Part shown: one piece after another, positions 34,960 through 44,627 of the stretch | How positions within the stretch are numbered: the stretch's first letter is position 1 | Layout: each line of letters starts with the position of its first letter | From: Strigomonas culicis | Taxonomy: Eukaryota > Euglenozoa > Kinetoplastea > Trypanosomatida > Trypanosomatidae | DNA length: 52,563 bases | NCBI GenBank assembly: GCA_000482145.1 | Contig: AUXH01000056.1 | Location: forward strand, 1 to 52,563 | Reading direction: 5' to 3' | The notes under the pieces: model-generated | Database searches by the model: none | The model's input: the letters and a program-made list of their open reading frames with translations, nothing else | Told to the model about the DNA's origin: nothing | Program-made: the position numbers and the translations under genes

Positions 34960-37953
34960 CTAACCGGGTGTCAGATAGAAGATCGCGTCTGACTGCTGGT
35001 GGATGGGAAGTCCTCGCGGTGGGTTCGTCAGCACGAAGCGGTACCCATTGACGGCCGTGTTCTTGACGTCGTTAATGCGGCGGTGCAGCGCGATGGGGAG
35101 GAACCCCATCTTGAGGCAGTGAGAGACCACGTCGTGGTACGACTCGAACTCCGTCTCGCACATCGAGAGGGGCATCCAGGACACGGCCGGCATGTCGGCC
35201 CCTCGCCCGCTGATGAGGGTATCCATCACGTCGATGAACTCCTCCATGAAGTAGGTGCGCTGCAGCGCAGGCAGCAGCATGAGGCGGCTCACGGCGTTGC
35301 CGATGAGGAAGTAGGGCTCGAACACAAAGTCGCTCTCCGCCTTGATGCGCAGCGTCTCCTCGTGGTAGTGGGAGAAGAGCGTCAGGTTGGAGAGGCCCTC
35401 CAGCTCCACCACGATGGGGAACGGCATCACGCCGCCCATGATGTCGCGGATCGTCAGCGTCGTCAGCATTGCCATGGCGCTGGTCGAGCCGTCGCGGCTG
35501 ATGTCGCCGGAGAAGATGATGGCGCAGCCGGCGCACTGCTCGAGGTTGCACCGCCGCAGGTCCGCCGTGTTGAGGCCGCAGCCGGAGATGTACCGCACGG
35601 GGTGCCCCCGCTGCTGCAGCAGCCACAGCCGCTCGAAGTAGGGCGCGAAGCTGACGTCGTTCGTGAGCAGCACAATGTCGTTCTCGGGGTGGGACTGGCG
35701 CAGCGGCGTCAGCACCTGCAGCACGTCGTGCGCCATCGCGACGAGCGAGCCCTCGTGCGAGTAGCGTGTCTCGTTCACTTTCCCCTTCGCCGGCGAGAGG
35801 TCGATCACGACGAAGTGGTTCTCCAGGTCGATGGCGTTATCCACCTCGACGAGCGCGTACTCCCCCGTGTCCTCCACCTCTTCCATCCCCTGCCGCAGCT
35901 CTTCCTCGTCCAGCCGCGCCCGCTCCTCCGCGCGCTGCATGTCGGCGTCGAAGGAGCCGCGCAGACCGGTGGGGCTGCCAGGCCGGGAGGGCGGCGGCAG
36001 CCCCGCGTCCCGCGCCGTGCCGTCCAGCACGTCCGGCGCGGAGAAGGCGCTGTCGTCCGACCGGGCGTCGCCCAGGTCGGCGTGCGACGCGGCCCCCGGC
36101 ATGCCGGCCCTGCGCTTCTTTCGCGTCGCGTCGGCGGCGACGGGGCTGCCGGGGGGCCGCTCCCGCTGCGTCCGGAGCGTCTTGCGGCGCATCGCCTGGG
36201 CGCGCTGCGTGTTCTCCTTCTGGACCTCCGCGAAGTACTCGAGCACGCGGTGGCCGCGCCGCGCCTGCTTCTGCTGGTACAGGTCGGGGTCCGGCGCGGT
36301 GAGCATCTCCTCGCCAAAGGTGAGCTCGTAGCGCTCCGAGATCTCTCGCGCGGCGTCCTCGACCGCCTTGAGCGTCTTCGCGACGAGGATGAGCTTCTTT
36401 GCGTTCGCGGGCAGCTCCAGCGGGTTCAGCTGCACGCGGCTGCGGCCGTCGAGGACGCCGATGAGCGTGACGCCGCGCTCCAGGAACTCGAGCACGAGCT
36501 GGCGGAAGGAGCGGCCGCGCAGGGGGTCTGGCACCACAATGCCGTAGAGGTCGTTGCGGATGGAGTACTCGTACTGCTCGATCCAGTGCCGCGAGAGCTC
36601 CGCGTCACTCGGCCGCGGCTCGTAGGTGCGGAGCAGGTTGACGATGAGCGGCACGATGCCGGGCAGCGCGATGGAGAGGCCGATGAGGTTGTGCACCGTG
36701 CGCTCCATCTCGAGGGCGCTGGCGGTGCTCTGCGTCACCTGCTTCGTGCTGCGCCCGCGGCGGACCAGGAGGTGCTGCGGGAGGTCCGGGTCGTGCAGGC
36801 TGACGGCGAGCGACTGCGCGATCGTGACGTAGTCGTTGTAGTACCCGGAGGAGTTGGCGTTGCCGAGCAGGAAGATGGCATCCGCGTGGCGCGCATCGAC
36901 GCGGCGGAGGTCGAGCTCCTTGCAGGGGTCGCCGACCATCAGCTGCACGCGGCCGCGCAGCCACGGCAGGTTCGCCGTCAGCCGCATCTCGCCGGAGTGG
37001 TCCTCCGGGGTCAGGAGGACGATGCGGGTGTCCAGGTACTTGCGCCAGCCGGAGTAGAAGTTCTGCAGCAGCACATCGACCGCATTGTTGTTGAGCGAGC
37101 CGCAGATGATCACGTGGCTGCCGCCCCGGACGCGCCGGAAGTAGCAGTAGTACTGCTGCGTGTCGGCGATCGCGCCGAGGTGGGCGATCAGTGGGAGGAA
37201 CAGACACACGCCCAGGAAGCAGAACACCGTCATGAAGAGGCGCGCGGCCGTCGTCTTGGGTGACGCGTCGCCGTAGCCGATGGTCGCAAAGGCGGCCACC
37301 ATCATGTAGAAGCTCGTGTAGATGTCCATGTACTCGCCGACGCAGCTCTCGACGATCTGGTGGATGCCGATGCAGGTGCACATGACAGCAAAGAGCAGCG
37401 CCGCAAAGCGGCCCAACTCGCGGTAGACGTCGTTCATGAGCCACCCAATCTGATCGTAGTCCAGTAGCAGCGAGACGCAGTCGCGGATGCTCCACACGCG
37501 CAGGAACATGGGCACCCACCCGTGGCGCCACCGGTGGTGCACGATGGCACCGAAGCCGAGGATGAGCATCGGCACGCTCGTCAGGATGTTCACGAGGGAG
37601 GACCAGGAGAAGAAATAGAGCTTCTTATCCGTCGCGAAAAAGAAGAAGGCCATCCATTCGATAAAGAAGATGCCGTTCAGCACCACCTCCACCGTGAAAA
37701 CAGGCAAGTTCCACTCGAAGCTATCGAGGCGCTGCGCCGCACTCACCTGCGAGATCCACACGTAGAAGACCACCGAGACGGTCTCCATCAGCAAGTGGGC
37801 CATGATGACCGAGATGGAGACGCTTGCGTACCCGCGGTCGAGGAACTCCACGAACTTGCGCAGCGAGCGGATCTTCTGCTTCGAGTAGTGCCGGTCCATC
37901 TTGACCTCCGCCACGGTGGGCTTGGACTTGTGCCATCGGCGTAGCAAGAACAT
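34960..37953 (-). CDS. Slo-like potassium channel with two RCK domains (tandem copy 2)
   Basis: 997 residues from ATG 37953. The layout matches the downstream neighbour: S1 at about 44-66, S2 83-106, S3 112-137, S4-like 147-164 (FLRVWSIRDCVSLLLDY), S5 182-202, filter TIGYGD at 224-229, and S6 236-258. RCK1 begins near SHVIICGSLNNNAVDVLLQ. A charged linker (about 580-720) contains a basic KKRRAG patch. RCK2-like sequence then runs from HFVVIDLSPAKGKVNE to the C-terminus. The C-terminal motifs VLTNPP and ...FYLTPG mirror the VITNPP end of copy 1, showing common origin by tandem duplication followed by strong divergence. The regular Arg spacing of voltage-sensor S4 is absent. It conducts K+ by inference from the filter; the gating ligand is unknown. 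Confidence 0.9.
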   Translation of the reverse strand: MFLLRRWHKSKPTVAEVKMDRHYSKQKIRSLRKFVEFLDRGYASVSISVIMAHLLMETVSVVFYVWISQVSAAQRLDSFEWNLPVFTVEVVLNGIFFIEWMAFFFFATDKKLYFFSWSSLVNILTSVPMLILGFGAIVHHRWRHGWVPMFLRVWSIRDCVSLLLDYDQIGWLMNDVYRELGRFAALLFAVMCTCIGIHQIVESCVGEYMDIYTSFYMMVAAFATIGYGDASPKTTAARLFMTVFCFLGVCLFLPLIAHLGAIADTQQYYCYFRRVRGGSHVIICGSLNNNAVDVLLQNFYSGWRKYLDTRIVLLTPEDHSGEMRLTANLPWLRGRVQLMVGDPCKELDLRRVDARHADAIFLLGNANSSGYYNDYVTIAQSLAVSLHDPDLPQHLLVRRGRSTKQVTQSTASALEMERTVHNLIGLSIALPGIVPLIVNLLRTYEPRPSDAELSRHWIEQYEYSIRNDLYGIVVPDPLRGRSFRQLVLEFLERGVTLIGVLDGRSRVQLNPLELPANAKKLILVAKTLKAVEDAAREISERYELTFGEEMLTAPDPDLYQQKQARRGHRVLEYFAEVQKENTQRAQAMRRKTLRTQRERPPGSPVAADATRKKRRAGMPGAASHADLGDARSDDSAFSAPDVLDGTARDAGLPPPSRPGSPTGLRGSFDADMQRAEERARLDEEELRQGMEEVEDTGEYALVEVDNAIDLENHFVVIDLSPAKGKVNETRYSHEGSLVAMAHDVLQVLTPLRQSHPENDIVLLTNDVSFAPYFERLWLLQQRGHPVRYISGCGLNTADLRRCNLEQCAGCAIIFSGDISRDGSTSAMAMLTTLTIRDIMGGVMPFPIVVELEGLSNLTLFSHYHEETLRIKAESDFVFEPYFLIGNAVSRLMLLPALQRTYFMEEFIDVMDTLISGRGADMPAVSWMPLSMCETEFESYHDVVSHCLKMGFLPIALHRRINDVKNTAVNGYRFVLTNPPRGLPIHQQSDAIFYLTPG

Positions 37954-38573
37954 GTCCGCCGCTACCTAAAAAGAAATACCTAACGAGTGTTCGCACTCGT
38001 TCTCTAAATCTACAGGTGTATGAATAAGGAAAAGGAAAACAACAAGGAAAAACACCGTCTTTTTTTTTCACACCAATTAACAATTGTTGCAACCGTGCTT
38101 AGGAAGAAAGGAAAAAAAAAACAAATATGTAAGTAATCACGCACAAAAAGCAATGAATGTACTACTTATTCTGTATTTAGTTGTTACTAGAGCTTTTTCT
38201 TAAAAAAACGCTAGTATGTGTGTGCCTTTCGGCAAGATGAAAAAGTATGATCTTTACTTCTTTTCTTATTTCTATTATGTATGTGAGCGTTGTGCTAATA
38301 TTTGTTTCCGCCCACTTTTTTTTTCAGGAGTTTTTAAAAAGAAAGAAAGGGAGATGAAGTAAATCCTACAGCATAACTCGTACGTATGTACAAAAGACAC
38401 AAAAACAAAAAACCAGTATGTACATATTCATTATTACCTTTATATGTATATAATAATAATAATACACTTCTATGTTAGTTTACAGAGTAACAGCTTGTGG
38501 AAAACGCTTTTTTTTTTTGAATATCAAATACTTACCATCCACACCACTCGTTCTCCTGCGAAGTGGCAACGCC
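37954..38573. other. 620-bp AT-rich spacer, no gene seen
   Basis: Presumed 3'UTR of the OB-fold/zinc-finger gene and acceptor region of the second channel. Homopolymer A/T runs and a short (AAT)n stretch at 38450-38462. No frame or RNA gene is recognised. Confidence 0.65.
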
Positions 38574-39596
38574 TTACGATCGGCTTTTCTTCTTCTTCAC
38601 GATCTTCTTTTTCTTCTTCTGGCTGAGGACGGGCTTCTTTGCCTTCGCGACGGTGCGGTCCTGCTGCGGCGCTGCGGCCTGCAGCAGGCCGATGGCGGCC
38701 GCCTCGACGACGACGTGCTCCGCGCGCTGCTTCGACACCACGTCGTAGCTCTGGTGCAGCCCGTAGGCGCCTTCCACGCGCAGCAGATCTCCCTCGCGCA
38801 CCGTGAAGACGTCCGCAAAGGCGTAGCGCCCGGCGCCGCCGGCCACCGGCGCGGAGTGGAAGAGCCGTCGCACGCACAGCGTCGCGCGCGTGAGCCTCTG
38901 CTGCCCGGGCCGCCGCTCCACGTAGTCGTGCACTTCGAGGTGGAACTGTAGCACGAGCGGCACCGTCCGCTGCTGCGCGAGCGCCTCGAGCGCGAGCACC
39001 GCCGGCGCGGGCTCGGCCGCCGGCGGCCGGCCGCCCTCGAGCAGGCCCCACTGCACCGCGCCGACGACGCGGCCGACGCCGCACCACTGCCCGCAGGTGC
39101 CCACCGCGTCGCGCCGCCGGCGCCAGGCCGCGACGGTCGCCTCCGTCGTGGCGAGCACGCGCGCGTTGTACTGCAGCGCCGGGTAGTACTCGGTCGTGGC
39201 GGGGTCCGCCGCGGCCGGCTCGGCCCCGCCCGGCTCCGCCGGCGGCTGGCGGAGCGCGCGGATCTGCCGCTGCAGGCGGACGAGGCGGCGCTGCAGCCGC
39301 ACGGTCGCGCGCCGCGCCTGCTGGAGGGCGGCCTCGTCCGCGGACGGGATGTGGACGTGGTGGCGGCGGCGCCGGTGCTGGTCGAGGTTCGGCCCGCTGA
39401 GAAAGCGCTTCCCGCACTCGGGGCAGACGAGCGGCGCGGGGCTCGTGTGCTGGGCGCGGCCGCGCATGTCCAGCGCGGCGCCAGCCGCAGCAGCCCGGCC
39501 GGCGAGCGGGGCCGCTACTAACGGAGTCCGGCGGCGCAGCAGGGCGCCCACGAGCGGCAGCCGGAGCGACTGACACGGTGCCCACCGCTTGAGCAT
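38574..39596 (-). CDS. mitochondrial C2H2 zinc-finger / OB-fold protein, editosome KREPA-like
   Basis: 340 residues from ATG 39596. The first 45 residues are Arg/Leu/Ala-rich with no acidic residue before position 43, a strong mitochondrial presequence. A C2H2 finger follows: C58-x2-C61-x12-H74-x4-H79. After an Arg-rich helical segment, residues from about 165 to 310 look like an SSB-type OB fold: CGVGRVVGAVQWG, VPLVLQFHLEVHDYV, LTRATLCVRRLF, ADVFTVREGDLLRVEGAYG, then VVSKQRAEHVVVEAAAIGLL. The tail is poly-Lys. Presequence, finger and C-terminal OB fold is the layout of KREPA proteins of the 20S editosome, which organise enzymes for U-insertion/deletion editing. KREPA3 has two fingers; only one is clear here. 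A divergent KREPA or another mitochondrial RNA-binding protein are both possible. An overlapping frame (38524-39585) is a shadow. Confidence 0.62.
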   Translation of the reverse strand: MLKRWAPCQSLRLPLVGALLRRRTPLVAAPLAGRAAAAGAALDMRGRAQHTSPAPLVCPECGKRFLSGPNLDQHRRRRHHVHIPSADEAALQQARRATVRLQRRLVRLQRQIRALRQPPAEPGGAEPAAADPATTEYYPALQYNARVLATTEATVAAWRRRRDAVGTCGQWCGVGRVVGAVQWGLLEGGRPPAAEPAPAVLALEALAQQRTVPLVLQFHLEVHDYVERRPGQQRLTRATLCVRRLFHSAPVAGGAGRYAFADVFTVREGDLLRVEGAYGLHQSYDVVSKQRAEHVVVEAAAIGLLQAAAPQQDRTVAKAKKPVLSQKKKKKIVKKKKSRS

Positions 39597-39997
39597 GGTT
39601 GTGTGTATGTCGTTGTGGCTACGTTGGCTGGTGTGCCGTGATCAAATGCGCATAGCAGCTATGCGTGTTGTTTGTGTATGTGGTGAGGCGCACTTCAAGA
39701 TCTTGCATAGGAGGGGGGGGGGGGGACGAGAGCAGACAAAAAGGGGAGAGACGTCTTGATCAGACATGCGGTGCCGGCGCCAGCTGAGACCCTCCAGAGA
39801 TAGGACCATCACATGGATGTGTGTGCTTCTTCTTATGAGCAAGAAAAACAAACAAGATGTATTTACAATAACAAACATCCTCTTGCTGTCACACAAAAGT
39901 ATAAATGAATAAGTTTTTTTTTTTTAAATGTGTTCTTCGCAAATTTTTGATCGAGTAAAGAAGGAAGAAAAAAAGCAACCGAATGCCATGAAGGCAA
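39597..39997. other. intergenic spacer, no gene seen
   Basis: 401 bases with a 13-base C run on the minus strand at 39713-39725, probably part of the acceptor region of the zinc-finger/OB gene. No gene is seen. Confidence 0.65.
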
Positions 39998-40177
39998 TCA
40001 CTTCCTCTCTTCACCTTCCTTCTTCGCATCCTCCTCCTTCTTGCTCCGGTTGGTTCGGCTGTTATCATCGCCACCACGCGCGCGGCGGGCCATCGTGGCA
40101 CTCACGGCGTCGTACAGACCCTTAGCGACGATGGCCACCACAACCACCTGCAAGACGAGCTTCATAGGGCATCCCAT
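39998..40177 (-). CDS. 59-residue MGC-start single-membrane-segment protein
   Basis: 59 residues from ATG 40177, the first ATG of the frame. It begins MGCPMK: Gly2 and Cys3 are positioned for N-myristoylation and palmitoylation, as in known dually acylated kinetoplastid proteins. Residues 7-27 (LVLQVVVVAIVAKGLYDAV) form one hydrophobic helix, followed by a very charged tail (RRARGGDDNSRTNRSKKEE...). Clear compositional architecture and a preceding AT-rich spacer make a real small gene likely. The acyl motif and the membrane helix may be alternatives, since a helix so close to the N-terminus could also act as a signal anchor. No family is recognised. Confidence 0.6.
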   Translation of the reverse strand: MGCPMKLVLQVVVVAIVAKGLYDAVSATMARRARGGDDNSRTNRSKKEEDAKKEGEERK

Positions 40178-40300
40178 TTTAATTGTAATGTGTTTGATGT
40201 AGGGATAGATAAACAAAATGTGAAATTATGTAAATAGAGAAGCGTATGTGAAACAATAAGTTCAATATAATGAAGGTGAACTAAAGACCAGAGCGCGGTG

Positions 40301-40332
<32 letters not shown>

Positions 40333-40706
40333 AGAAACAAAAAAGTGACTTTGTTCATACAGCTACATCCTACAGAGCAAAGAGGAAAACACCGATACTC
40401 GCACCAAACAGCAACAAATAATTTTTTTTTTGTTTCTTTCTTTTCGAAACAGCAACAGTGGTGAGCGATGCACTCCGGTACAAGCGCTTACACACGAACT
40501 CTATGCACACCTCTATAGGAATAATAATAATAATAACAGTACAAGTAATAAAATACAGTCACCTAACAGTATCTATTTGTAGTGATAGAAAAAAAAGAGG
40601 AGAAATGGAAACAGAGAAACAATTAAACACGCAAAAAAGAGCAGTTTTCTTTCTTTCCTTTCGTAGCTCTCTCTAACCTTTTTTATTTCATTTTTTTTCT
40701 ATACTC
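40178..40706. other. intergenic spacer with (GA)n tract
   Basis: 529 bases. A plus-strand (GA)n run at 40300-40329 is a (TC)n pyrimidine tract on the minus strand, about 125 bases upstream of the 59-residue gene, and a plausible trans-splicing tract. No gene is seen. Confidence 0.7.
40300..40329. repeat. (GA)n / (TC)n microsatellite
   Basis: About fourteen GA units. Transcribed in the minus direction it reads as a pyrimidine tract and may have a splicing role upstream of the small MGC-start gene. Confidence 0.85.
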
Positions 40707-41900
40707 TCATTTCTTCTTTGCGCGTTCCATGCGGACGAGGAAGGGGTCCCGGCTCCAGAGCGTACGGACGTGCTCCCCGCGCAGCACGGGGTCCGTGCGC
40801 CGCCCGCGCTGCGAGCTGCCGTCGGCGGCCAGGTAGTCCACCGCGAAGAGGGAGAGCAGCTTCCGGTTGTGGCTGCTGCCCGGGGCGGGGTGGGCGGTGC
40901 CCGTCGTCGTGAAGGGCGCCGCGCGCGAGGTCGGCGCGCTGACCGTCCGCTGCGGGTTGTACAGCCGCAGCGGCGGCCGCCGCGGCGCGCGCGCCGCCTC
41001 GGGCTCCTCCTGGTAGCGGTAGCGGCGGTCGTCGGTGATGCGGTAGATGAGGTTCGCCGTTTCGCGGCTGACCGGCTGCAGCGCGCGCCCCGGGGCGTGC
41101 TGCGGGTAGTTGTCGTAGAAGCGGCTGATATCCATGTCGTGCGGCGCCGCCGGCGCGCCGCGGCGCCGCGCTGACGACGACGGCGGCGCGCCGGTGCTGC
41201 TGGCCGCCGTGGGGGCCGCCGCCCGGTGGTGAACGTCCTGCTGCCGCTGCTGCTGCTGGACGTGCTGGAGGTTGCGCTCGTAGTGCCGCACGTAGCGCGC
41301 CAGCCGCGCCTGCGGGCTCAGCAGCGCGCGGCTCAGCGCGCTCTCCTGGTGCGCGCGCGCGGCGTTGAAGTTGTACGCCGCCTCGGCAGATACGTTGCCG
41401 CCGCCGGCTGCCGGCGCGGCCGCGGTGGCGGGGGGCGGCGGGGGATACAGCGCGGCGCCGCCGCCGCGGCCCAGCTGCCCACCCATGGCCGCGTGATGGT
41501 AGGCCGCCTCATCGCCGCCCGCCTGCGCAAGCTGCTGCTGCTCCGCTTCCTTCTGGCGCAGCACGCGGAAGACGTTGACGATGTCCTGGGCGGAGGGGTC
41601 CGGGTAGCCGATGGCGGCCAGCGCCTGCCGCACGACGGCCACGTCCTCCTCAGAGATGTACGCGAGCACATCTTCGTAGGCGTCGCGCGCCGCCGGCGCC
41701 GCCGCGCGCGCGTCCAGCTCCACGTCCTCTGTGCTGGCGCTCGCGGCCGCGCGGGGGTGCGCGCGGCTGTTGCCGGTGCTGTGGCGGGGGTTGGAGGACG
41801 GCGCGGTGGAGGACGGCGTGGGCAGCGGCGCCGCCTCCTTGGGCGCGGAGCTGTGCGAGCTGTGGGCGGACCGCGTCGTCGTCCGCGTGGAGTGACTCAT
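40707..41900 (-). CDS. low-complexity Ala/Pro/Gln-rich protein with conserved-looking C-terminus, unknown function
   Basis: 397 residues from ATG 41900. The N-terminal 60 residues are Ser/Thr/Pro-rich and disordered. Residues 72-120 form a short helical segment (AYEDVLAYISEEDVAVVRQ, QDIVNVFRVLRQKEAEQQQ) that could be an EF-hand-like or small helical domain. Gly/Ala/Pro- and Gln/Arg-rich stretches follow. The last 130 residues look more constrained (MDISRFYDNYPQ, ETANLIYRITDDRRYRYQ, LRLYNPQRTVSAP, RTLWSRDPFLVRMERAKKK). No enzymatic motif, signal or membrane segment is visible. The basic ending and disordered body fit a cytoskeleton- or RNA-associated kinetoplastid protein, but nothing proves it. 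Confidence 0.78.
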   Translation of the reverse strand: MSHSTRTTTRSAHSSHSSAPKEAAPLPTPSSTAPSSNPRHSTGNSRAHPRAAASASTEDVELDARAAAPAARDAYEDVLAYISEEDVAVVRQALAAIGYPDPSAQDIVNVFRVLRQKEAEQQQLAQAGGDEAAYHHAAMGGQLGRGGGAALYPPPPPATAAAPAAGGGNVSAEAAYNFNAARAHQESALSRALLSPQARLARYVRHYERNLQHVQQQQRQQDVHHRAAAPTAASSTGAPPSSSARRRGAPAAPHDMDISRFYDNYPQHAPGRALQPVSRETANLIYRITDDRRYRYQEEPEAARAPRRPPLRLYNPQRTVSAPTSRAAPFTTTGTAHPAPGSSHNRKLLSLFAVDYLAADGSSQRGRRTDPVLRGEHVRTLWSRDPFLVRMERAKKK

Positions 41901-43166
41901 TCTTATGCAGGTAGTGAAAAGGGATGGATACCGTTCTGGGGAGTTTCACGATTTCGCACGCACGTTGGTCTATAAAGATTTATATTCTATATGGTGCTTT
42001 TTAAGCTTTTTTTATTTTTATGTATTTGTTTGTAATGCTGTAGAACAATAACAGAAAGGAGCATCGACATAAAGAGAGAGAAAGAGAAAGAGGGAGAGCC
42101 GTGATAAACAACAACAACAACAAAATAAACTAACATGTAGAGACGAAGAAGAATGGACTTAACGATCCATCTTCTTTTTTCTTCTTTCACTCAGCACATT
42201 CCTCAGTGCATTCTTTTTTTTTCTTTTGCGTTGAAGTACCATTATAAATAGTTATATGTTTTCTTTTTTTTTTGTTCCTCTTGTGTATTTTAAAAGAGAA
42301 ATATATATTTTTTTCTTTGATAGAGTTATATATTAATTAATGAAAAACAAAGGAAATGGAAAAAAAAAGTGTTATATAAAGTTGCATTTACTGTAAGATA
42401 ATACTCTTTGAATTATTTTTTCTTTCTTTCTCTTGTATGTTCTATGGATTAGAAGCCAAGTTCCTTTGAAATTCAAGAAAAGACCAGAATATTATTATAT
42501 GAGAAAACAATAATAAAAAAAAATCGTGAAACAAACAATAAAAAAAAAGAAAAAAATTGTATTACCTTTTAAACAAGAAAAACAACAAGCACTAAGAGAA
42601 AAAACGAGTTATGTTTGGTATAAAAGAAGTAAAAGCGCATCCATAGGTGCAGAAAAGAAAAGAAAAAGAAGAATAAGTGCAAATAAAAGAGGAGAAAAAA
42701 AAGTAGTTTTTAAAAAGGAGAAAAAAGCCGTAAAGCACAACTATGAGCGTCATGTGTTGCATTTTTTTTTTCTCATTAATCGCAGTGAAATTGGTAAATG
42801 CAAACGTCACCCGCACATTTAGTGTGCTCACTTTTTTCTTTCTTTCTGAATACCTTTTTTTTCTCTTTTTACAATCTCTTTTTTCCTTTGTGCATTCTTT
42901 TTTCTCTCTTTTCTGTCCTGTCTTTATGATTGTTATTATTATTATTATTATTGGTATAATTGCTTTTCTATAAAAGAAACGCATCATACACATAATAATA
43001 GTAACAGGGAATACGTATTTCTTATCCTCTACATAATTCCTTTACATCTTTTCGCTTCCTGTTTAGTGCTTAAGTATTATTATTTAAATAATTCTTTTCT
43101 TTTTTTCTGAATCTTCTGCAGTCTCCGAAAAGCCTTTTTTTTTAAATGTTTTATTATGATTAGTAT
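41901..43166. other. 1.27-kb AT-rich spacer downstream of eIF4A, no gene seen
   Basis: Presumed long 3'UTR of eIF4A plus the acceptor region of the low-complexity gene. Long A and T runs and an (ATT)n tract at 42935-42955. Minus frames at 41987-42190 and 42592-42993 are Lys/Ile/Phe-rich readings of this DNA and are rejected. Confidence 0.7.
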
Positions 43167-44378
43167 TTATTCGCCCAGGTACGCCGCGAAGTCCTCCGGC
43201 AGCTCATCGATCTGCGTGTGGTAGTGACCCTCAATCTCGCGCAGCAGCTCCACCTCCTTGTCCGTGACGAAGTTGATGGCAACACCCTTACGGCCGTAAC
43301 GGCCGCCGCGACCGATGCGGTGGAGGTAGTTCTCCTTGTTCGTGGGAAGGTCGTAGTTGATGACGATGTTCACGTGGTGCACGTCGATACCGCGCGCAAC
43401 GAGGTCGGTGGTCACCAGCACGCGGGAGCTGCCGCTGCGGAAGGTGTTCATGACGCGCTCGCGGTCCGCCTTGGACATCTCGGCGTGCATGCTGCTGACG
43501 GTGTGGTTGCTCTTGTTGAGCTGCTCGGCGAGCCAGTCGACCTTGCGGCGCGTGTTGGCGAAGATGACGGACTGCGCGATGGACACGGTCTCGTAGAGAT
43601 CCATGAGGGTGTCCAGCTTGAAGTCCTCCTCGACGGCGATAAAGAACTGCTTGATGCCCTCCAGCGTCAGCGACTCGCGCTTCACGAGAATGCGGATGGG
43701 GTCGCGCATGAATTTCTTCGTCATGTCGAGCACGTCCTCCGGCATCGTGGCGGAGAAGAGCGCGACCTGGATGTCCTTGGGCAGGAAGCGGAAGATCTCG
43801 TAGATCTGGTCGGCAAAGCCCTGGGAGAGCATCTCATCCGCCTCGTCGAGGACGAGCGTGCGCATGCCCTCCGTGCGGAGCGCGCCGCGCTTCGTGACGT
43901 CAGACACACGCCCGGGCGTGCCGACCGCGACGATGACGCCGGAGCTCAGCTTGCGCAGGTCGTCCTGGACGCGGGTGCCGCCGACGAAGGTCTCGCAGAA
44001 GCTGGGGTGGCCGTCCGCTAGGAACTCGCCGATGCGAGTGATGACCTCCGCCGTCTGCAGCGCCAGCTCGCGGGTGGGCGAGAGCACGAGGCCCTGGATG
44101 ATGTTGTGGCGGAAGTCCACGCGCTGCAGCAGACCGATCGAGAAGGCGCCGGTCTTGCCGGTACCCGACTGCGCCTGGGCGATGATGTCGCCGCCGCGGG
44201 TGAAGGGCGCGATGGCGCGCTGCTGGATGCTCGAGGGCTTCTCGAAACCGTACGAGTAGATACCACGGAGGAGGGACTGGTGGAGGGGCATGTCATCGAA
44301 GTTGGGGATCGGGCGGACGCCGGGCTGATCGTCCACGAACGAGTCCTGGTCCTGCGGGGTAACCTTTTCCTGAGACAT
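43167..44378 (-). CDS. EIF4A: eukaryotic initiation factor 4A, DEAD-box RNA helicase
   Basis: 403 residues from ATG 44378, the usual eIF4A length; the frame continues upstream only through a pyrimidine tract with no ATG. ATP-dependent RNA helicase of the eIF4F complex. The helicase motifs are complete: Q motif with upstream Phe ([30 protein letters not shown] in pieces), motif I AQSGTGKT (68-75), [35 protein letters not shown], and motifs V-VI ([33 protein letters not shown]). It ends AAYLGE. Both RecA-like domains are intact. Kinetoplastids have two eIF4A-like proteins, the translation factor eIF4AI and the EJC-type eIF4AIII. The overall character favours the translation factor. GC-rich biased codons fit high expression. 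Confidence 0.95.
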   Translation of the reverse strand: MSQEKVTPQDQDSFVDDQPGVRPIPNFDDMPLHQSLLRGIYSYGFEKPSSIQQRAIAPFTRGGDIIAQAQSGTGKTGAFSIGLLQRVDFRHNIIQGLVLSPTRELALQTAEVITRIGEFLADGHPSFCETFVGGTRVQDDLRKLSSGVIVAVGTPGRVSDVTKRGALRTEGMRTLVLDEADEMLSQGFADQIYEIFRFLPKDIQVALFSATMPEDVLDMTKKFMRDPIRILVKRESLTLEGIKQFFIAVEEDFKLDTLMDLYETVSIAQSVIFANTRRKVDWLAEQLNKSNHTVSSMHAEMSKADRERVMNTFRSGSSRVLVTTDLVARGIDVHHVNIVINYDLPTNKENYLHRIGRGGRYGRKGVAINFVTDKEVELLREIEGHYHTQIDELPEDFAAYLGE

Positions 44379-44418
44379 GAGGAAAAAAAAAAGAAGGCTT
44401 TTTAGAAGACGAAAAACT

Positions 44419-44466
44419 CTATCCGGTGATGCACAAGGAAGAGAAAGAGAGAGAGAGAGAGAGAGA
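44419..44466 (-). promoter_or_regulatory. predicted spliced-leader acceptor for eIF4A
   Basis: The minus strand reads a (CT)n tract (plus 44437-44466 GA-rich), then CTTTCTCTTCCTTG and CACCGGATAG. The AG (plus 44419-44420) is about 41 bases before ATG 44378. The first 33 codons of the longest open frame are this tract and are not coding. Confidence 0.6.
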
Positions 44467-44627
44467 AGTGAAGACACTTACAGGTACACCAACAGCAGCA
44501 GAGGAGCTTTCAGAGAAGGAAGGAGAAAAAAAGCGTAGTACAGAAAACTAGGTGTCATTTTTTTTTTATAACGAAAGGGAAGCAGCATAGGTTTCTGTTT
44601 GTGAATGCAGTGAAGGAGAGAAGTGTC

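Noticed and set aside
38524..39585. 353-residue minus-strand frame over the zinc-finger/OB gene
   Set aside because: Shadow frame, Arg/Ala/Pro-rich. The 340-residue frame has the presequence, finger and OB motifs.
42592..42993. 133-residue minus-strand frame downstream of eIF4A
   Set aside because: Ile/Lys/Phe low-complexity reading of AT-rich DNA including an (ATT)n tract.
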